5,469 bases of DNA from Candidatus Coatesiibacteriota bacterium (lineage in GTDB: Bacteria; B130-G9): positions 1 to 5,469 of the forward strand of contig JAFGIT010000202.1 in the NCBI GenBank assembly GCA_016929465.1, in the 5' to 3' direction. Shown here piece by piece: positions 1 to 5,469 of the stretch. The translations under genes were made by a program, and so were the position numbers. The notes under the pieces were generated by a model. It saw nothing but the letters and a program-made list of their open reading frames with translations, searched no databases and was not told the origin of the DNA. Within the stretch, counting starts at the first letter, position 1; each line of letters begins with the position of its first letter.

Positions 1-907
1 CGCTGACGAGCATGATATTCATGATGCCGATGCCGCCAACCACGAGCGATATCCCCGCCACGGCACCCAGAAGAAGGGTGAAGGTTTGCGTCACCTCTGA
101 GGCCGTCTCAGCCATCTCGGCGAGGTCGCGAATGTGGAAATCGTCGTCATCCTCGGATTGGATCCGATGGCGACGTCTGATCACTTTGCTAGCCTCGGTC
201 TGCACCTTCTCGTGGTCGGCATCATCTATCGTCTGCATGTCGATCTCACGGAGATAGTCCACTCCGAGAATCTGCTTCATCGCAGTCGTGTATGGGATTA
301 TTGCCTGGTCGTCGGGATTGAACCATCCCTGGTCGCCCTTGGCCTTCAAGACACCGATCACTTTGAAGTTGATGCCTGATATTTTTATCTTCTCCTGAAG
401 TGGATCAGCATCCTCGAATAGATTCTCGACGGTCGTAGCCCCCAAGATGGCCACTCGTGCAGCCTGTTCAACTTCCGACTCGGTGAAGGTGCGGCCTTTT
501 TCGACCTCAAAATTCCGAATGGAGAAGTAGGTTATCGATGTTCCGGTGATGGCCGATTGGGCGTTCTTCCCGTAGTATTTAAATTGCCCATTTCCTTGGA
601 CGACGGGGGCAACCGTTTTGACTTCGGGGACCTCGTCGAGTAGGGCTCGCGCGTCTTCCAGAGTAAGCGTCTGGCTCGAGCCGGAGCGAACTCCGCGATG
701 CCCTGCCTGTCCCGGACGAACAATCATCAGGTTTGCTCCCATCGAGGAGATCCGGTCCATGATTCGTTTCTGGGCACCCGCTCCGAGCGCGAGCATCGAT
801 ATCACTGCCGCGACACCGATGATTATCCCGAGCATGGCGAGAACCGAGCGGAGCTTGTTTGCCAGCAGGCTCTTCACCGCCACCTTCACGATTGTCCAGA
901 AGAGCAA
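1..907 (-). CDS. MacB/FtsX-type ABC transporter permease, partial (C-terminus beyond window edge)
   Basis: This is the inner-membrane permease of a MacB-type tripartite exporter; 302 codons are visible and the frame is open to the window edge. Residues 1-45 form a short amphipathic lead and the first membrane segment (LAMLGIIIGVAAVISMLALG), the usual MacB N-terminus. Residues about 46-270 are the periplasmic MacB_PCD domain, including a GANLMIVRPGQ-like strand, a VAILGATT segment and the RRRHRI...DDDDF stretch typical of the family. Residues about 276-302 begin the second membrane segment with the conserved VVGGIGIMNIMLVS motif. The last two membrane segments are missing because of the window edge, not because of a mutation. 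The start is a TTG: no ATG or GTG lies in frame between it and the upstream stop at 914-916, and a perfect AGGAGG lies 10 bases before it. It follows the ATPase stop by two bases, so the two are probably co-translated. There is no ATPase domain here, so this is a split MacB. The family call is firm; the substrate is unknown. Confidence 0.93.
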   Translation of the reverse strand, partial: MLFWTIVKVAVKSLLANKLRSVLAMLGIIIGVAAVISMLALGAGAQKRIMDRISSMGANLMIVRPGQAGHRGVRSGSSQTLTLEDARALLDEVPEVKTVAPVVQGNGQFKYYGKNAQSAITGTSITYFSIRNFEVEKGRTFTESEVEQAARVAILGATTVENLFEDADPLQEKIKISGINFKVIGVLKAKGDQGWFNPDDQAIIPYTTAMKQILGVDYLREIDMQTIDDADHEKVQTEASKVIRRRHRIQSEDDDDFHIRDLAEMAETASEVTQTFTLLLGAVAGISLVVGGIGIMNIMLVS

Positions 908-909
908 TG

Positions 910-1596
910 TTAGTCAACCTCCTGAGTCTGAGGCTCCGATTGCACGATGACACCGTCCCGAATGAGAATCTGACGAGGACAATGAGCTGCTATCTCCGAA
1001 TCGTGCGTGACGATTATCACGGTCCTGCCCTGGTCGTTGAGCTCTCCGAATAGGCTCATTATCTCGTCGCCGGTCTTCGTATCCAGGTTGCCGGTCGGCT
1101 CGTCCGCCAGGATGATAGCGGGATTTGTCACAATCGCACGTGCGATCGCGACTCGCTGCCTCTCCCCACCCGAAAGCTGATTCGGGCCATGATCGGTCCG
1201 ATTAGCGAGACCGACTATCTTGAGCGCCCTGTGAGCAAGGTCCCTGGCCTCGCGACGACCGGCATAGAGAAGAGGCAGCTCGACGTTCTCCAGGGCGGTT
1301 ATGCGAGGCAGCAGATTGAAAGTCTGGAATACGAAGCCTATCTTGCGATTGCGCACCTCAGCCAACTCGTTCTTCGATAGGCGAGAGACATCCTCATTGT
1401 CGAGGACATATCGCCCAGAGTCGGGGCTGTCGAGACATCCTAAGAGGTGCATCAGGGTGGACTTGCCACTGCCAGAGGGCCCAATTATCGCGACCTTTTC
1501 CCCTGACTCGACCTCAAAGCTGACACTGTCGAGTGCACGTATTATCCCTGCCCCGAGGGAATACGTCTTACTCAATGAGTCAACCTCTATGATCAC
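910..1596 (-). CDS. ABC transporter ATP-binding protein, MacB/LolD family
   Basis: This cytoplasmic ATPase powers the adjacent permease. With a GTG start at 1596 it is 228 residues, a normal length for a stand-alone MacB/LolD nucleotide-binding domain. All functional motifs are intact: an A-loop tyrosine near residue 12 (SKTY), Walker [10 protein letters not shown] at 39-47, Q-loop glutamine 91 in VFQTFNLLP, signature LSGGERQR at 141-148, Walker B IILADEP at 161-167 with catalytic Glu166, D-loop GNLD at 169-172 and switch His198 in VTHD. The [19 protein letters not shown] region is characteristic of the MacB/LolD/FtsE group. The start is chosen because GTG overlaps the adaptor stop (GTGA, 4 bases), GGGAGG lies 9 bases upstream, and the protein then opens directly with the usual [11 protein letters not shown] strand. 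An in-frame TTG at 1668 would add 24 low-complexity residues from inside the adaptor gene and is unlikely. LolD is a possible alternative name, but the neighbouring adaptor and TolC-type channel favour MacAB-type efflux. Confidence 0.95.
   Translation of the reverse strand: MIIEVDSLSKTYSLGAGIIRALDSVSFEVESGEKVAIIGPSGSGKSTLMHLLGCLDSPDSGRYVLDNEDVSRLSKNELAEVRNRKIGFVFQTFNLLPRITALENVELPLLYAGRREARDLAHRALKIVGLANRTDHGPNQLSGGERQRVAIARAIVTNPAIILADEPTGNLDTKTGDEIMSLFGELNDQGRTVIIVTHDSEIAAHCPRQILIRDGVIVQSEPQTQEVD
918..923 (-). promoter_or_regulatory. Shine-Dalgarno of the permease, inside the ATPase gene
   Basis: On the minus strand these bases read AGGAGG, a perfect ribosome binding site, within the last codons of the ATPase (Gln-Glu-Val-Asp-stop). 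It lies 10 bases upstream of the TTG at 907-905 and is the main reason for accepting that non-ATG start. Confidence 0.75.
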
Positions 1597-2939
1597 CTTC
1601 TTCTGCCTCCCATCGGTATCATGGGCGGCATCGGCGGGCGCCCGCGACTGTCCTGCTGTCGACTCCAACGGCTCTTGAGCTTCCCATTCTGTGTGAGTAT
1701 TTCATCACCCTCAGCCAGTCCGCTAAGCACCTGAGTCCATTCTCCATCGTCGATTCCCACCTCGATTTCACGCCTTTCGGGCTCCTCACCGGCCGACGGT
1801 ATCGATACGAATGCCTTATCTCTTCTTCGCTGCACTGCGTCCGAAGGTATGAGCAGAGCATTCCTGTCATCCGCGGCGACTATAACGACATTCGCCGTCA
1901 TTTCGGGCTTGAGCTTGGTCTTCTTCTCCGAGAGCACCTCGATCTTCACATCGAACGTGACGACGTTCGAATTGCTCTCACCCATCGCTGCCACCCGAAC
2001 CACCTCTCCTCTGAACTCCTCGTTCGGGAAGGCATCGGCCGTGATGATCACACGTTGTCCGACTGAGATGCGACCGATATCGCTCTCATCGACGGCTGCC
2101 AATACGAAAATCCTGGAGAGGTCTGACAATACGAGTAACGTTGACCCACCGCCCACATTGCTCGTCGGCGATGACACAATTTGCCCTACTTGGACTTGTC
2201 TATCAGAGACTATGCCGTCTATCGGGGCGTGGACCGTCGTCTCCTTGAGCCTCTGCTGCGCTATCTCCAGCTCGATCTCGTTAGACTGAACCTGGTCCTT
2301 GGCCAGCGCTACATTCTGGCGCTGAATCTCCAGGGCCTCACGCTGAATCTGGAGCTCCGCCAACGCGATTTTCGCATTCTCCAGGTCTGCCAGGGCGACG
2401 GACGCAGAGGTTTGTGCCGTCTCATTCTCCTCGATACTCACGCGTTTGCTTTCCAGGAGTTTCTGGGTACGCTCCGCCTTGGCGCGCGCGTCCTGATACT
2501 TCGCGCGGGAGGATTTAATCGCGGACTCCGCCTTGGCGAAATCATTGGCCAAGCTTTGCTCATCAGTTTGCAGATTCACTTCCGCCTGTGCGAGTTTCGC
2601 CTTCGAGGAGGAGAGATTGACCTCTTCCTGCTTTACCCGACGCTCTTCATCTACAGGGTCCAGCTCCACCAGCACATCGCCCTTCTTAACCGGATCGCTC
2701 ACATCACAGAAGACGCCAACCACTTCGCCGCTCGCCTTGCATTTTATCTCCACGTCCAGGTTCGAGACGACGCGGCCTGTGCTCTCTATCTCCAACTTTA
2801 TAGGACCACGCTTCACCTTGAACGGAGTGGACTGGCTCTCCTGCTGTGAATCTCCGTCGCCGGTGCCTTTCAGAAGGTAGTAGCCGACGGCCGAGATCAT
2901 CAAAATGATCGCGATTATCAATAATTTCTTCTTCATCAT
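1593..2939 (-). CDS. Periplasmic membrane fusion (adaptor) protein, MacA/HlyD family
   Basis: This adaptor links the inner-membrane permease to the outer-membrane channel. It is 448 residues from the first ATG. Residues 3-23 are a lysine-led membrane anchor (LLIIAIILMISAVGYYLL) with no cysteine, so it is an anchored protein and not a lipoprotein. Residues about 40-95 hold the first half of the lipoyl/barrel-sandwich domain (KASGEV, then VKKGDVLVELDP). Residues about 97-235 form a long alpha-helical coiled-coil hairpin rich in Ala, Glu, Gln and Lys. The tip carries R157, L161 and S168 with the spacing of the RLS motif used by AcrA/MacA to contact TolC. APIDG at 238-242 opens the second lipoyl half. 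Residues about 270-360 are the beta-barrel domain (VDESDIGRISVGQRV), and residues about 360-425 the membrane-proximal domain ending GLAEGDEILTQNG. The last 20 residues are rich in Pro, Met, Gly and Arg. The ATG ATG start lies just after AGGAGA; the second ATG (2936) has the better 6-base spacing. The stop overlaps the ATPase start. Confidence 0.95.
   Translation of the reverse strand: MMKKKLLIIAIILMISAVGYYLLKGTGDGDSQQESQSTPFKVKRGPIKLEIESTGRVVSNLDVEIKCKASGEVVGVFCDVSDPVKKGDVLVELDPVDEERRVKQEEVNLSSSKAKLAQAEVNLQTDEQSLANDFAKAESAIKSSRAKYQDARAKAERTQKLLESKRVSIEENETAQTSASVALADLENAKIALAELQIQREALEIQRQNVALAKDQVQSNEIELEIAQQRLKETTVHAPIDGIVSDRQVQVGQIVSSPTSNVGGGSTLLVLSDLSRIFVLAAVDESDIGRISVGQRVIITADAFPNEEFRGEVVRVAAMGESNSNVVTFDVKIEVLSEKKTKLKPEMTANVVIVAADDRNALLIPSDAVQRRRDKAFVSIPSAGEEPERREIEVGIDDGEWTQVLSGLAEGDEILTQNGKLKSRWSRQQDSRGRPPMPPMIPMGGRRR
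1606..1611 (-). promoter_or_regulatory. Shine-Dalgarno of the ATPase, inside the adaptor gene
   Basis: On the minus strand this reads GGGAGG, 9 bases ahead of the GTG at 1596. It is encoded by the Met-Gly-Gly codons of the adaptor's C-terminal tail, so the tail doubles as the translation signal for the next gene. It supports the GTG start over the upstream TTG. Confidence 0.7.
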
Positions 2940-2942
2940 GGT

Positions 2943-2947
2943 CTCCT
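2943..2947 (-). promoter_or_regulatory. Shine-Dalgarno of the adaptor, overlapping the channel gene stop
   Basis: On the minus strand the TAG stop of the outer-membrane gene runs into AGGAG (TAGGAGACCATGATG). Spacing to the first ATG is 3 bases and to the second 6 bases, so initiation at the second ATG (2936) is likely. The overlap suggests coupling of translation between channel and adaptor. Confidence 0.65.
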
Positions 2948-4589
2948 AATCAAGGGCCGCGCCCATACCCCTGCGGGTAAGCAGAGTGCCCTCGGCCAAA
3001 TAGAGCGAGGTTATTGCCTCGATGTATCGAATCCTCGCAGTCAATTCATCCAGCTGAGCTGCGATAAGGTCCTTATGCACTTGAGCCACATCGAGGTTTG
3101 TTGATTTGCCGACCTTGAATCTGCTGGTTTCGACCCTGAGCTCTTCCTGTCTGCTTTCCACCGCGAGTTTTGTCGCGGCAATTCTCTCCCATTGCTTCTC
3201 CGCCTCGACAACTGCGAGCCTAACCTCCGCCTCGATCGCCCGCCCGAGGTTCTCTACCGCTAGTTCTGCCCTGGCCTGCTCGAATTTTGCTCGCCTGTGA
3301 CTCGCCCGCTCCGACCGATTGATCGGGGATACGTCCAGCGAAAGCCCGACCTTGTAATAGTCATACATAGTGTCGTCCAGGTGCCTGCCGGCATCGCTTC
3401 TCGTCTCTCCGCTACTGATTCGCCCGTAAGAAGCAAATGCGTCCAATTTCGGGAGCAGCCCGTTTCGGGTGCTGACGACCTCCAGATTCTGATTCGCGAG
3501 GTCCAGGCGAGATTGCGCGAGCTCCGGTCGATACAGGTCCGCGAGCTTCGAGCTGATATCTGCGTCGAGAGCGATCGGTTCGACCTGCGGCGGATCGAGG
3601 ACCTCGAAAGATAGCTCCCATTGCGACGGAAATGCCGGATTCAGGAGACGAATCAGCTCGATTGTCTTTCCCCTGACCGCAGCCTTCGCATCAACGAGGT
3701 CCGCCTTTCTCGATGCAAGCTCCGCCTCGGAAGATATGATTGCGTCTGCGGAAAGCTTCCCCACTGCTATCAGGTCGCGGTTCAGATCTAGCTGGTCTGC
3801 GGCCAATTGCACGGAGAACTCTCGTATCTTGAGCGTCTCCACGGCGAGCACCAGCTCCCAGTATGCGGTCTCAACACCGTCTATTAGCTCTAGAACGAAG
3901 GCCCGGAATTCGTGCTCGCTCCTGGCTGCGGAGTTTCTTGCTTGTCGCAAGCTGACCAGGTTTGCATCAACGCCGAATCCCCTCAAAAGAGATTGGTTGA
4001 AACCCGCCGACCAAGAGCCTGAGTAGGTAGGGGCAGAAGCGTCTGTTCGGTCCTTGGTGTAGCCGCCAGAAAGGAACAGCTCCGTCCCGGTCGGCAAGTA
4101 TTCCGATACTGAGGCGTCAATCCTGAGGTCCTTTGAGACGGAGACCGACTGATCCCCACCATCGGCCGCCGAGACGCCTTCCTGACGCGCCTCGTTTCTG
4201 GTGCGCCCATAGGACACTGTTGCAAGCAGCCTCGGATCGAATGCTGCTCTCGCATCCGATATATTGAGGGCGGAGGCTTTATTCGACAGTCTCTCCATGA
4301 TGAGAGAGCGGTTTCTCGCCAGAGCCGTCACGATGGCGCCGTCCCGGGTCAGTCTCAATACTGTGTGCCTCTCGATCGTGACCTCAATTCCGGGAAGCGT
4401 TACTGATGTTGTAGCGGCAACTTCCTCCCTTAGGGCGGATTTCGCCGCTTCCGTTGCCGCGTCGAGTGATTCCGGAGGCTCAACCGCTGCAGGAGTCCAC
4501 TCCGGAGTATGAGCACAGGAGGCAAGGCTGGCTGCAATTGCGAGCAAGAGCAAGAATGGAGCGCCCGAGCTTAAAAAGAACCTGCTCAT
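2946..4589 (-). CDS. TolC/NodT-type outer-membrane efflux lipoprotein
   Basis: This is the outer-membrane exit duct of the tripartite exporter, 547 residues from the ATG at 4589. Residues 1-25 are a lipoprotein signal: a basic start (MSRFF), a hydrophobic core rich in Leu/Ala, and the lipobox LASC with Cys25 as the predicted lipidated residue, followed by Ala, compatible with outer-membrane sorting. A linker of about 55-60 residues rich in Pro, Glu and Ala precedes two outer-membrane efflux (OEP) repeats. The first shows ARNRSLIMERL, a beta-barrel segment ending in SLLRGFGVDANL, and a helix starting VETAYWELVLAVETL. The second shows RPELAQSRLDLANQNLE, VGLSLDVSPINRSERASHRRA and RFKVGKSTNLDVAQVHKDL, all classic OEP positions. 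An upstream in-frame TTG at 4622 would add 11 charged residues before the signal peptide and has no ribosome binding site; the ATG has a weak one (AGG, 6 bases upstream). It is the first gene of the operon, two to six bases ahead of the adaptor. The family call is firm. Confidence 0.95.
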   Translation of the reverse strand: MSRFFLSSGAPFLLLLAIAASLASCAHTPEWTPAAVEPPESLDAATEAAKSALREEVAATTSVTLPGIEVTIERHTVLRLTRDGAIVTALARNRSLIMERLSNKASALNISDARAAFDPRLLATVSYGRTRNEARQEGVSAADGGDQSVSVSKDLRIDASVSEYLPTGTELFLSGGYTKDRTDASAPTYSGSWSAGFNQSLLRGFGVDANLVSLRQARNSAARSEHEFRAFVLELIDGVETAYWELVLAVETLKIREFSVQLAADQLDLNRDLIAVGKLSADAIISSEAELASRKADLVDAKAAVRGKTIELIRLLNPAFPSQWELSFEVLDPPQVEPIALDADISSKLADLYRPELAQSRLDLANQNLEVVSTRNGLLPKLDAFASYGRISSGETRSDAGRHLDDTMYDYYKVGLSLDVSPINRSERASHRRAKFEQARAELAVENLGRAIEAEVRLAVVEAEKQWERIAATKLAVESRQEELRVETSRFKVGKSTNLDVAQVHKDLIAAQLDELTARIRYIEAITSLYLAEGTLLTRRGMGAALD

Positions 4590-4628
4590 CTTTGACCTAT
4601 CCCGCTTATGTCCAACGGCCAATTCAAT

Positions 4629-4644
4629 GAATTCGAACGAATTC
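4629..4644. promoter_or_regulatory. 16-bp inverted repeat, possible operator
   Basis: GAATTCG-AA-CGAATTC is a perfect inverted repeat with 7-base arms and a 2-base centre, 40 bases upstream of the channel ATG. The AATTC word recurs at 4621, 4630 and 4640, spaced 9 and 10 bases, close to one helical turn. The size and symmetry suit a dimeric repressor site (TetR- or MarR-like) controlling the operon, a common arrangement for efflux genes. No regulator gene is in the window, so function is inferred only. Confidence 0.35.
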
Positions 4645-4668
4645 GACCATTTAGCGACACTGTCATAT

Positions 4669-4697
4669 CAAATAAGAAGACTGCCATGTTCCGGCAA
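4669..4697 (-). promoter_or_regulatory. Weak sigma70-like promoter candidate for the efflux operon
   Basis: Read on the minus strand, TTGCCG (4697-4692) and TATTTG (4674-4669) are separated by 17 bases. The match is poor at the last -10 base. Transcription would begin near 4662, leaving a leader of about 70 bases that contains the inverted repeat at 4629-4644. It is the best such pair I found in the gap, but chance is a real possibility. Confidence 0.2.
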
Positions 4698-4749
4698 TTG
4701 CTGCACCGTTAGGCAGCATATACGTGGCCCTGCCCTTCTGTCCCGGGTT

Positions 4750-4778
4750 CCGGCCCAGATAGATATTCAAAGGGCCGG
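4750..4778 (-). terminator. GC-rich hairpin after the LTD gene, possible terminator
   Basis: CCGGCCC (4750-4756) and GGGCCGG (4772-4778) form a perfect 7-bp GC stem with a 15-base AT-rich loop, 38 bases after the stop of the LTD gene. No run of U follows on either strand, so it is not a canonical intrinsic terminator. It could instead stabilise the 3' end or mark a factor-dependent stop. A smaller stem, CTGAG-CAGT-CTCAG, lies at 4788-4801 between it and the stop codon. Confidence 0.3.
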
Positions 4779-4816
4779 GCCTACGGTCTGAGCAGTCTCA
4801 GTCCTTTTGACCCAAT

Positions 4817-5469
4817 TTATTCTGTCACGGTGACCTGAACGCTATCGAAGTAGATCGATTCGAAATCGACCGAATCATTGGGAAGCAGATCAACGCCGAA
4901 GAAGAATTCATATTCACCGGCAGGCAATGTCTGAATATCCAAGACATTGAAGGTGCCGAGCTCGAAGAGCCCTCCCTGATACGTCGAGACGATTCCAGAC
5001 CGCCAGAGTCCCGACGATACGTCGAAGTAGAACCAGCCCAATGACGTCGAAACTACAATCCACCAATCCGCGTCTTCGCCGGCTCTTTCGCCGCAATCCA
5101 GGGAAACCGATATCTGGAGACTCTCGCCCGTTGAGATTGTGATCGCTGCATTAGAGCCATTTGCCGTGATGTTCGGCGCCGGGTCCTGCACCGGCTCCGA
5201 ATTGGTTGCTCCTGGTGTTGGTTGTGAGCAGAACACCCAGTTGTCGCTTCCGTCCGGATAGCGGGCATACGAGATATCTGTCTCCTGCTCGCCGAACTCG
5301 ATAGAATCGAGCAGCGTGACACCGTCAATGTCGAAGAGGCCTATCGCCTCGCCACCCTTGGAGAGCTTGAAATTGGTGTGCGTTATGCCCTGCTCCTCCG
5401 TCCCATCGGCCCAGAATAAGCAATAGCCCCCGGCAGGAATAGAAATCCCGGCAGGTATCTGCCACTGAG
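4817..5469 (-). CDS. Lamin-tail-domain (LTD) protein, C-terminal part, with an extra C-terminal domain
   Basis: The frame is open from the window edge (first complete codon at 5467) to the TAA at 4817, giving 216 residues of a protein whose start lies outside the window. Residues about 1-80 match the end of an LTD immunoglobulin-like fold: IPAGISIPAGGYCLFWADG, then HTNFKLSKGGEAIGLFD.DG, LLDSIEFGEQETDISYAR and the closing YPDG.D.W.....PTPGATN. A Pro/Asn-rich linker follows (about 80-105). The final domain (about 105-216) is beta-rich and aromatic, with DADWWIVV, GWFYFD, TYQGGLFEL and LPAGEYEFFFGVD, ending in a strand VQVTVTE; I do not know a named family for it. LTD proteins in bacteria are generally exported or surface-associated, often with CotH, nuclease or other domains upstream. 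A GTG at 5236 is internal and not a real start, because the LTD fold continues through it. There is no evidence that it works with the efflux operon, which begins 227 bases later on the same strand. Confidence 0.85.
   Translation of the reverse strand, partial: QWQIPAGISIPAGGYCLFWADGTEEQGITHTNFKLSKGGEAIGLFDIDGVTLLDSIEFGEQETDISYARYPDGSDNWVFCSQPTPGATNSEPVQDPAPNITANGSNAAITISTGESLQISVSLDCGERAGEDADWWIVVSTSLGWFYFDVSSGLWRSGIVSTYQGGLFELGTFNVLDIQTLPAGEYEFFFGVDLLPNDSVDFESIYFDSVQVTVTE

Noticed and set aside
579-953. 124-codon minus-strand open frame overlapping the ATPase end and permease start, and the plus-strand frame at 618-950.
   Set aside because: Both are out-of-frame shadows of the permease, whose true frame gives an uninterrupted MacB-like protein.
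1593-1668. ATPase extended upstream to an in-frame TTG at 1668, adding 24 residues.
   Set aside because: The extension lies wholly inside the adaptor coding sequence, is low-complexity, has no ribosome binding site, and precedes the normal family N-terminus. The GTG at 1596 has a good site and a 4-base overlap.
2181-2849. 222-codon plus-strand open frame opposite the adaptor.
   Set aside because: It is the antisense shadow of the adaptor, mainly its coiled-coil. Its Leu/Arg-rich composition follows from the complementary Glu/Gln/Ala codons, and it shows no domain or start signal.
4590-4622. Channel gene extended to a TTG at 4622.
   Set aside because: It would put a charged 11-residue segment before a well-formed lipoprotein signal, and there is no Shine-Dalgarno ahead of the TTG.
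4610-4715. Integron attC-like pair on the plus strand: GTCCAAC (4610-4616) and GTTAGGC (4709-4715), about 106 bases apart.
   Set aside because: The seven-base degenerate cores are expected several times by chance in a window this size. The inner arms are not convincingly complementary, the site overlaps the 5' end of the channel gene, and no cassette or integrase context is present.
4788-4808. Plus-strand intrinsic terminator: CTGAG-CAGT-CTCAG followed by TCCTTTT.
   Set aside because: The stem is only 5 bp, the T-run is short and interrupted, and there is no plus-strand gene for it to end.
4817-5236. A 139-residue stand-alone protein starting at GTG 5236.
   Set aside because: The same frame continues upstream to the window edge with a clear LTD fold spanning the GTG, so this is an internal codon of a longer protein.

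Overview
The window is read entirely on the minus strand. It holds a compact four-gene operon for a tripartite ABC efflux or export system of the MacA/MacB/TolC type, preceded by the 3' end of an unrelated-looking secreted-protein gene. An outer-membrane TolC/NodT-type channel with a lipoprotein signal, together with a periplasmic adaptor, indicates a Gram-negative (diderm) bacterium. Base composition is moderately GC-rich by eye, and ATA isoleucine codons are used freely. The lamin-tail-domain protein and the style of the adaptor suggest an environmental lineage such as Planctomycetes-like, Deltaproteobacteria-like or candidate-phylum bacteria, but the sequence alone does not settle the taxon.

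Layout in the direction of transcription, from high to low coordinates: (1) 5469-4817, the C-terminal 216 codons of a lamin-tail-domain (LTD) protein with an extra C-terminal beta-rich domain, its start lying outside the window. (2) 4816-4590, a 227-base gap with a GC-rich hairpin lacking a U-tract, a weak promoter candidate, and a 16-bp inverted repeat about 40 bases ahead of the next gene. (3) 4589-2946, an outer-membrane efflux lipoprotein. (4) 2939-1593, a membrane fusion (adaptor) protein. (5) 1596-910, the ABC ATPase. (6) 907-1, the MacB/FtsX-type permease, cut by the window edge after 302 codons.

The four transporter genes are joined by gaps or overlaps of a few bases. Each downstream ribosome binding site lies inside, or overlaps the stop codon of, the gene before it. 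The ATPase starts at a GTG that overlaps the adaptor stop (GTGA), and the permease starts at a TTG two bases after the ATPase stop. In the assembled machine, the cytoplasmic ATPase would power the four-TM permease. The permease's periplasmic domain would drive substrate through the adaptor, whose helical hairpin carries an RLS tip motif, into the outer-membrane channel. The ATPase and permease are separate polypeptides, unlike fused E. coli MacB. The substrate (macrolide-like drug, peptide, lipid or siderophore) cannot be read from the sequence.

I see no mobile element, CRISPR array, tRNA or rRNA, and nothing that supports a wholly new system. The most notable points are the long, roughly symmetrical adaptor hairpin, the chained translation signals, the operator-like palindrome, and the uncharacterised domain at the end of the LTD protein.
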